NCBI GenBank assembly: GCA_021229015.1
Contig: CM037792.1
Span: 36,515,398 to 36,579,397 of the forward strand
Direction: 5' to 3'
Origin: Solen grandis
Lineage: Eukaryota > Mollusca > Bivalvia > Adapedonta > Solenidae
DNA length: 64,000 nt
A model generated the notes under the pieces. That model saw only the letters and a list, made by a program, of their open reading frames with translations, was not told the origin of the DNA and searched no databases. The position numbers were made by a program, and so were the translations under genes. Positions 58,265 to 64,000 of the stretch are shown one piece after another (positions within the stretch are counted from its first letter, which is position 1; the number at the start of each line of letters is the position of its first letter).

Positions 58265-58578
58265 GTAAAAGAATAATGTCGATCCTGCCGACAGTATTTC
58301 AATTATTTGGAGACTACACATATGTCTACTTGAGACCGATGTAGTGCTGCCACACTGCAGTATCACACCGTAGCATGTGGCCTGATACCACACCCAGTCA
58401 TATCATCCTGACATCGGACAACCTTTCTTGGAACTACCCTTATATCCTGAGTGTCAAGCAAGGCAGCTATACTAATAGATTTTTTTGTAAGACTTAATTA
58501 TGTCGCGGCCAGGGATCGAACCCACCACCTTCTGATTGCGGGGCAGACTCTCTCACCACTCGACCATCGGGACCGGTA
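58265..58578 (-). mobile_element. SINE family B, full-length
   Basis: GACAGTATTTCAATTATTTG, ACTTGAGACCGATGTAGTGC, CCACACTGCAGTATCACACC and head complement GGGATCGAACCCACCACC with CTCACCACTCGACCATCGGG. Confidence 0.88.
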
Positions 58579-59049
58579 ATACTGCCTACTTTCTTCAAAA
58601 TCATCCAGAAATTGATAATTTTGAGTTGAGATGGTATTGAGATGCTGCGCGTCGCCATGTAATGAGGTCGAATTGACGTCATTACGTTAAAACAGAGAAC
58701 ACAGTCGACTCAGTGGATATCATAAATACAATGGCTTTATCCTAGATAATGAATAGTGCTCAGATGCGCTGCCGTCAATTATCGTCTGCAGCACAGCTAA
58801 AGCCAGGCCTCCTTATCCAATAACCCCACAATGCTTCTCATCCCCAGATTGCTAATTATGTGCAGTTTGGTTAAAGTATGTTTTATATTTAACAATATTT
58901 TGCCATTAATGACATGCAATTTCATACACATCCTATCATTAACTGAAGCGTTTTTATTTCAAAGGAATGCACTTTACACCAGCGTTAGATAACATTCTTT
59001 ATAATGAAAGGTGAATCTATGCGTCTACTTTAAGTTTTATGACTAAGTA

Positions 59050-59132
59050 AGTTAACCTGTCTCGGTGGCCAAGTGGTTAAAACGCTTTGTCCGTATCTGG
59101 ATGGCTGTGGGTTCGGTTCCTAGCCGCGATAT
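59050..59132 (+). mobile_element. tRNA-Leu/Ser-like SINE head
   Basis: CTCGGTGGCCAAGTGGTTAA (A box) and GTGGGTTCGGTTCCTAGCC (B box). Acceptor-stem pairing is absent, so it is not a tRNA gene. A reversed family B copy begins right after it. Confidence 0.7.
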
Positions 59133-59147
59133 ACCAAAATCTTTGAT

Positions 59148-59455
59148 TTGTTTGTTTGTTTGTTGGGTTTAACGTCCCATCAACAGTATTTCAGTCATTT
59201 GGAGACGAAGTCTACTTGTTGCAGATATAGTGCTGCCACACTGCAATATCACACCGTTGACATGTGGCATGATACCACCCAAGCACATTATCTTGATACC
59301 GGGCCAACCAGTCCTGGAACTGTCCTAGTATTCTGAGCGCCAGGCAAGGGAGCTAAACCAGTACCATTTTTATGACGTTGGTAAGTCCAGGGATCGAACC
59401 CACTATCTCCCGCTCTCGAGGCGGACGCTCTCGACACACAGCCATCGGGCACATA
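59148..59455 (-). mobile_element. SINE family B, full-length
   Basis: TTTGTTTGTTTGTTGGGTTT tail complement, AACGTCCCATCAACAGTATT, CTGCCACACTGCAATATCAC and GGGATCGAACCCACTATCTC with ACACACAGCCATCGGG. It forms an inverted pair with the head at 59050. Confidence 0.9.
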
Positions 59456-59589
59456 AAAAAAATCCCTAGTTAATATATTTTTCATATCATATATCATTTT
59501 GAAATTCGGTAAGGTCAAAAAACTACAGTAACAAATGGATTATCTCCCATGCTTGAGGATATAGCCCGGCAATGTGTTTTACCATGTCA

Positions 59590-59815
59590 TTTGTTTGTTG
59601 GCTGGTTTTCTAGGTTTGAACGTCTCACCAACAGTATTTCAGTCATTTTAGAACTTCATATACAAGAGACCGACAAAGTCCTGCTGCATAACGGCGATAT
59701 AGTGACCGGAGACAGGTGGTATGCTACCACACCCAGACATATTTTCCCGGTACTGAGCCGACCAATCCTTGAGATTCCACTATGCGTCGAGCACCAAGCA
59801 CAAAATTGGGTGTCC
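59590..59815 (-). mobile_element. SINE family B, head-truncated
   Basis: TTTGTTTGTTGGCTGGTTTT, CGTCTCACCAACAGTATTTC, TACAAGAGACCGACAAAGTCC and ATGCGTCGAGCACCAAGCAC; then it abuts the family D copy. Confidence 0.8.
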
Positions 59816-60060
59816 GGGTGGATTCACGCTTAACGTTCTGGCTTTTTACCATTGCTACCCGGGTTCGATCCCAGGTCGGTCTAATGTTGAATGAAGACAA
59901 ATGGTATGGATTTCCCATTCGGACACGTGGGTTTTCTCCTGGTACTCCGATTTCCTCTAAAAACCAAGAACTTCAACGCCGCCGCCAACGCCGCCAGCGG
60001 TGCCAACGAGAAAATTTGACTTAAGAGATGTCACTTTCTGTCTAGTTGTAAAATAAAGCA
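59815..60060 (+). mobile_element. SINE family D copy
   Basis: GGGTGGATTCACGCTTAACG A-box region, CCGGGTTCGATCCCAGGTC B box, then GTGGGTTTTCTCCTGGTACTC and a CGCCGCC repeat; ends AAAATAAAGC. Confidence 0.8.
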
Positions 60061-60064
60061 CATA

Positions 60065-61015
60065 AATTTTCAAAACTACTTAAATGCGTACATAATGTAG
60101 ATAAAAAATAATGTCGGTCGGACGTAAACAAACATACTGTAGATATTTGCCAACCAGCAGTTAAGGAGAGAACAATATCAGTGATATTTAGATAATCTGT
60201 TCAAAGTTATGACCCTTTCATATCGTTTACCGCTATACACAATGCACTGCATGCGGAACGCGGATCTGCAACCACATTCATTCTATAGGCATTAGGAAAA
60301 GAGGAGGTAAAAAACCGGAGATCGGAAGAAGCGTTAAGTGAACACTGGATTATGCATACGGATGTTCTCATGTGAATGAAGAATGAATCCTTCTCTTGGA
60401 GATTTTGGCCGGGATCTTGAAAACTTGGAGGATCAAAAGTGGTCCATTATCAGATTAAATTTCTTTTATCTGGCGAACAACAAAAAAACAAAAACAAAAA
60501 CAAAAATAACAAAAAAAAACTGTCATTAATTCAACTTTTTTCATTTTTTTTTGTGCGTGATTCGGCCGTTTTCATATTTCCAACCGGAAACAACATGATA
60601 TTTCCTTGAGTCCCGTAGTTGCATTTCCTGGCGCAGTGTTTTCTGTGCAATGAAATGATTCGGGAAACAACCGAAACGATTGTTGTATGAAAGTCGTTTT
60701 GTCACGAGCTGTGATCAGATATCAGCCAATCAGATAGAATTAAATCTTATTGAACCACGAGGTGAAATTATTGAACTATGAACAGTGGGCCTTTCCAGTG
60801 TTAACATATGTCTTTAAATTGACTTACAAGCTATCCAATAGCTAAACTGGGATAACTGTTAGTTCATGGTTGACATGGTTTGCACAAAATGACACATATA
60901 CTGTTTGTGAGCAGTTAAACTGGTCATGAATGGGAACTGCGAGACTGCCAAAAACTTGACCCTGAAACGTGATCCTATATTTACAAATGACTAGCACATT
61001 GGTCTGCAGAAGACC
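60065..61015. other. Intergenic, nothing recognised
   Basis: Has A-rich runs (60480-60520) but no exon or repeat family I can support. Confidence 0.45.
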
Positions 61016-61019
61016 GTAT

Positions 61020-61062
61020 TGGCTAAACTGTTCTTTGTTTGGGTTAGATGCCCCAAAGACAG
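61020..61062 (-). mobile_element. SINE family B, small tail fragment
   Basis: TTTGTTTGGGTTAGATGCCC followed by CAAAGACAGTATTGAGG. Confidence 0.5.
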
Positions 61063-61207
61063 TATTGAGGTCTTCCTCTTCATAAACTTGTTTATAAACT
61101 GATGCATTGCCTTTTCACAGCCGTAATCTTAAATTTCTTTTCGTTAAATTCCGGATTACAGAGGTTAGGGGGAAAGGTTCTGTAGCACAAGTTAAACAAA
61201 TATTGTT

Positions 61208-61465
61208 TTGTTTTACTCTGTTTGTTTGTTGGTTTTCACGTCCCACCGACAGTATTTCAGTCATTTGGAGACAGATATAGTGAGTGCTATCACGTCGTAG
61301 AACTCACTCACATTATCCTGATACCGGGCCAACCAGTCCTGGAAATACTCTTATATGGTGAGCGCCAAGCATGGAAATATACCAGTACTATTTTTTACGG
61401 TGTGTCGCGGCCGGGGACCGAACCTTCGACCTCCCGATACTCTTACCACTCGGCCACAGGGGACG
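61208..61465 (-). mobile_element. SINE family B with internal deletion
   Basis: GTTTGTTTGTTGGTTTTCAC, GTCCCACCGACAGTATTTCA, ACCGGGCCAACCAGTCCTGG and CGCGGCCGGGGACCGAACC. The ACTTGAGACAG to GCAGTATC part is shortened. Confidence 0.88.
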
Positions 61466-61639
61466 TTTATTTTTCTCTTGTCATTTTGCCATTTTAAATG
61501 TACTATTTTTAATCTACTTCTAATTATTTTGCATTTGTAGAGTGTTTTTCTCCTGTTCGTTGTTTTATTTTTGTACTCGTATATAATGAGGCAGATTTTG
61601 ATCCTGATTGTAGACACTGTAACTACACGGCAGCCATGA

Positions 61640-61735
61640 CGGACATGGCCAAACTGGTACAGCGTCAGTTAAGCGACCCGACGGTCCCTGGTTCGAAACT
61701 GGCTACAGCCACCACGAAGTTTCAAAATCTCTCAA
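61640..61735 (+). mobile_element. tRNA-like SINE fragment
   Basis: CATGGCCAAACTGGTACAGC and CCCTGGTTCGAAACTGGC are A- and B-box-like; no body identified. Confidence 0.4.
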
Positions 61736-61949
61736 TTCTGATTTCAGAGAGAAGTTTGTCAGTGACATGCAGATGATTCGTCTTAAGTAATGGTTCACAC
61801 CAAGAAAGTAGTGTCTGGGTAACAAGCTGTCTATAAATGATGAATAAATAGACATTTTCAAGGGGCGTACCGATAGGAATTTAAATTGTACGCCAAATGT
61901 GACCAGCGATGCACCTATTTAAGTTAAGTGTTCGGGTTTTGTCGTTTGA

Positions 61950-62258
61950 ATGTTAATTGGGTTAAACGTGCCGCCGACAGTATTTCTGTCATTTGGAGAC
62001 CATGTCTACTTGAGACAGATATAGTGCTGCCACACAGCAGTATCATGCTGTAGATATGTGGCATGATACCACACTCAGTCACATAATCCTGACACCGGGC
62101 CAACAAGTCCTGAAACTACCATTATATGCTGAGCGCCAAGAAATGGAGCTATACCTGATTACCATTACCGTTTTTACGACAATGGTACATGTCGCGGCCG
62201 GGAATCGGACTCCCGACCTCCTGATTCCGGGGTTGACACTCTTACCACAATGGTCCTA
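61950..62258 (-). mobile_element. SINE family B, full-length
   Basis: GGGTTAAACGTGCCGCCGAC, GACCATGTCTACTTGAGACA, CACACAGCAGTATCATGC and CGCGGCCGGGAATCGGACTC with TCTTACCACAATGGTCC. Confidence 0.9.
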
Positions 62259-62602
62259 CACTTCCAGACACAAAATGAGATGCGCAAGTGTCCATAAGTG
62301 TCACTGGATAGACATATGACCTTTTGCATTTGTATGTTTCATAACTCACAACAAACCATGATATAGTAACAATAATCCACATGGCAATGTTTGAGGCTTG
62401 AGGTCTATGGTAACCAGATAAAAAGGTCTCCACCTTCATCTCATGCGACTTTTCTGAAAGTTAGATATGACTATCTTGGGATACTGAGACACGGCCTATA
62501 ATCTGATGAATAGAAATAAAGACAGAAGATCGGAAATGTTTAAATGGAGCTTAACAGCTGGATGGAATGATGGATGAACAAAGCGATAGATAGACATCGA
62601 AC

Positions 62603-62605
<3 letters not shown>

Positions 62606-62646
<41 letters not shown>
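62606..62646. repeat. (GA)n microsatellite
   Basis: About twenty GA units. Confidence 0.95.
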
Positions 62647-62647
<1 letters not shown>

Positions 62648-62694
62648 GGGATGAATGGGATGGAAATTAAGAGAAACAGTAGAAAATGAATTTT

Positions 62695-62870
62695 TACGGG
62701 AGCCGTGGTTCAGTGGTAACAACATATCTGACTGTGGATCTGAAGGATGTGGGTTCGAGCCCCGTTGGGGCGAGGCTTTTTCATTACCTTCCCTGGCACA
62801 AAGTACAGATCCAACCCGAGAACCGTCGAGAGGAATTAGTATAATTTGAAAGAACGTGTTTCCCAATCGG
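62695..62870 (+). mobile_element. SINE family C, full-length
   Basis: tRNA-like head GGGAGCCGTGGTTCAGTGGT and GTGGGTTCGAGCCCCGTTG, then TGGCACAAAGTACAGATCCA and GTCGAGAGGAATTAGTATAA. It defines the family used for the other C copies. Confidence 0.85.
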
Positions 62871-63111
62871 TAGAATATAAATAGATTTAAACTAAATCAA
62901 CCGTGCGAATACTACTGCATTCAGTGACTGGGGAAGAATTCTAAATTGTAAATTTGCATGGATTTCATATTTTAACCATAAGAATCTATGTGGCATTTAC
63001 TATTTGAAAGGGACATTTTTGAACGTTTCAATATTACTTTTTTTAGTTTAAATGTGACAGCTAATGTCCTATAATTACAGTATATACGGTAGAAATCTAC
63101 TTCATTTTGCG

Positions 63112-63240
63112 GTAGGTCGGTGGTTCTACCCGAAAGCCTCCGTGCATTCGAGGTCTTTCTCCACCAGTAATTAGCTGGACGTCGCTATATGACTGAAATA
63201 CTGTTGAAGCGATGGTAAACTCAAATAAGTCAAGTCTACT
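63112..63240 (+). mobile_element. SINE family A, 3' part
   Basis: GCGGTAGGTCGGTGGTTCTA, CCACCAGTAATTAGCTGGAC and ACTGAAATACTGTTGAAGCG; the tRNA head is lost. Confidence 0.85.
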
Positions 63241-63284
63241 TCATTTATGTACATATATCTGTTCATAAATTATTTATAAACCGG

Positions 63285-63384
63285 NNNNNNNNNNNNNNNN
63301 NNNNNNNNNNNNNNNNNNNNNNNNNNNNNNNNNNNNNNNNNNNNNNNNNNNNNNNNNNNNNNNNNNNNNNNNNNNNNNNNNNNN
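63285..63384. other. Assembly gap (100 N)
   Basis: Exactly 100 N. The right flank GCGTCCGGCGCCAACAATTT continues into a dispersed repeat. Confidence 0.99.
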
Positions 63385-63990
63385 GCGTCCGGCGCCAACA
63401 ATTTACTTTAAACAACATCTCCTCCTTAACCACTTGGTCATATTTGATGAAATTTGCTTGGGACGTTCCTTGCATGAATCTCTACCAAAGTTGTTCAAAT
63501 GGTTCTGGTCCTTTGCATATCTGGGTAACAGGAGCTAAAAGTAGATTTTTAAAGTGAAATCTTTAAAAATCTTCTTCTCCGAAACCGCAAGGCCTAGAGC
63601 TTAGATATTTGGTGTGGCATTGTCTTATGGACCATTACCAAGTTTGTTCAAATCAAAACCCTGGGGTCAAAATTGGCCCCACCCCAGGGGTCACTTGATT
63701 TTACATTGACTTCTTTAGGAAAAAAAAATATTTTTTTTATCAGAAACCACAAGGGGTAGAGTTCAGGTATTTGATGAGTAACGTGACCTAGTGAAATCTA
63801 CCAATTTGATCAAATCATGGCTCTGGGGTCAAAATTGACCTTGTCCTATGAGTCACTTGATTTTATAGAGACTTATTAGAGCCATGACCTTCAAAGTTTA
63901 GATGGAAGGTACAGTTTTTGTGTTGAATTTAGATGATCTTGCTGTACTTCTGCATAGATTATGTATTCAGTATGACTCGTAATACAAAAA
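63385..63990. repeat. Dispersed repeat with ~160-bp internal period
   Basis: GAAACC(G/A)CAAGG-(C/G)(C/T)(T)AGAG recurs about 160 bp apart (63580 and 63741), each time followed by ATTTG, CAAATCA and CTGGGGTCAAAATTG(G/A)CC, GTCACTTGATTTTA. It is related in content to the array at 19790-20470, reversed. Confidence 0.75.
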
Positions 63991-64000
63991 TAAGCATTGA

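Noticed and set aside
59050..59132. Possible functional tRNA-Leu/Ser gene
   Set aside because: A and B boxes are present, but acceptor stem pairing and a proper anticodon arm are lacking; the same applies to all other tRNA-like blocks here.

Overview
The window looks like nuclear DNA from a mollusc, most probably a bivalve. It is AT-rich, its genes have short exons separated by kilobase introns with GT-AG signals, and it is full of tRNA-derived SINEs, small terminal-inverted-repeat elements (MITEs), microsatellites and arrays with roughly 160-bp periods. Two 100-base runs of N mark assembly gaps. The species cannot be read from the sequence. Host coding sequence is sparse: two genes are supported, both on the minus strand.

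Layout: 0.3-2.4 kb holds a decayed non-LTR retrotransposon (minus strand) interrupted by a SINE. 2.4-13 kb is intergenic, with SINEs, MITEs and a 30-bp minisatellite at 11.1-11.7 kb. About 13.1-18.0 kb holds a gene that I identify as CENP-O, an inner-kinetochore RWD protein. Five exons splice in frame, one through a GC-AG intron. Its 5' end is not found, and its last exon probably lies at the gap at 13185-13284. 18-29 kb is repeat territory: a ~165-bp array, an 89-bp perfect hairpin, a GGAGACCGG-rich element, and two copies of a TTAA-flanked MITE.

29,204-51,661 is a complete SLCO/OATP organic anion transporter gene on the minus strand. Its 13 coding exons join without a frame error to give 731 residues, with the OATP signature and the ten-cysteine Kazal-like loop. 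Many of its introns carry transposons or tandem repeats. 51.7-64 kb shows no recognised gene. It is a cluster of SINEs, densest at 57-62.9 kb, plus microsatellites, one unassigned open frame at 55.6-56.1 kb and the second gap.

The two genes have no evident functional link (chromosome segregation versus membrane transport). The most noteworthy points are the exon reconstructions, the GC-AG intron, the perfect hairpin, several MITEs, and the recurrence of ~160-166 bp spacing in unrelated arrays. I did not find a convincing new multi-gene system.
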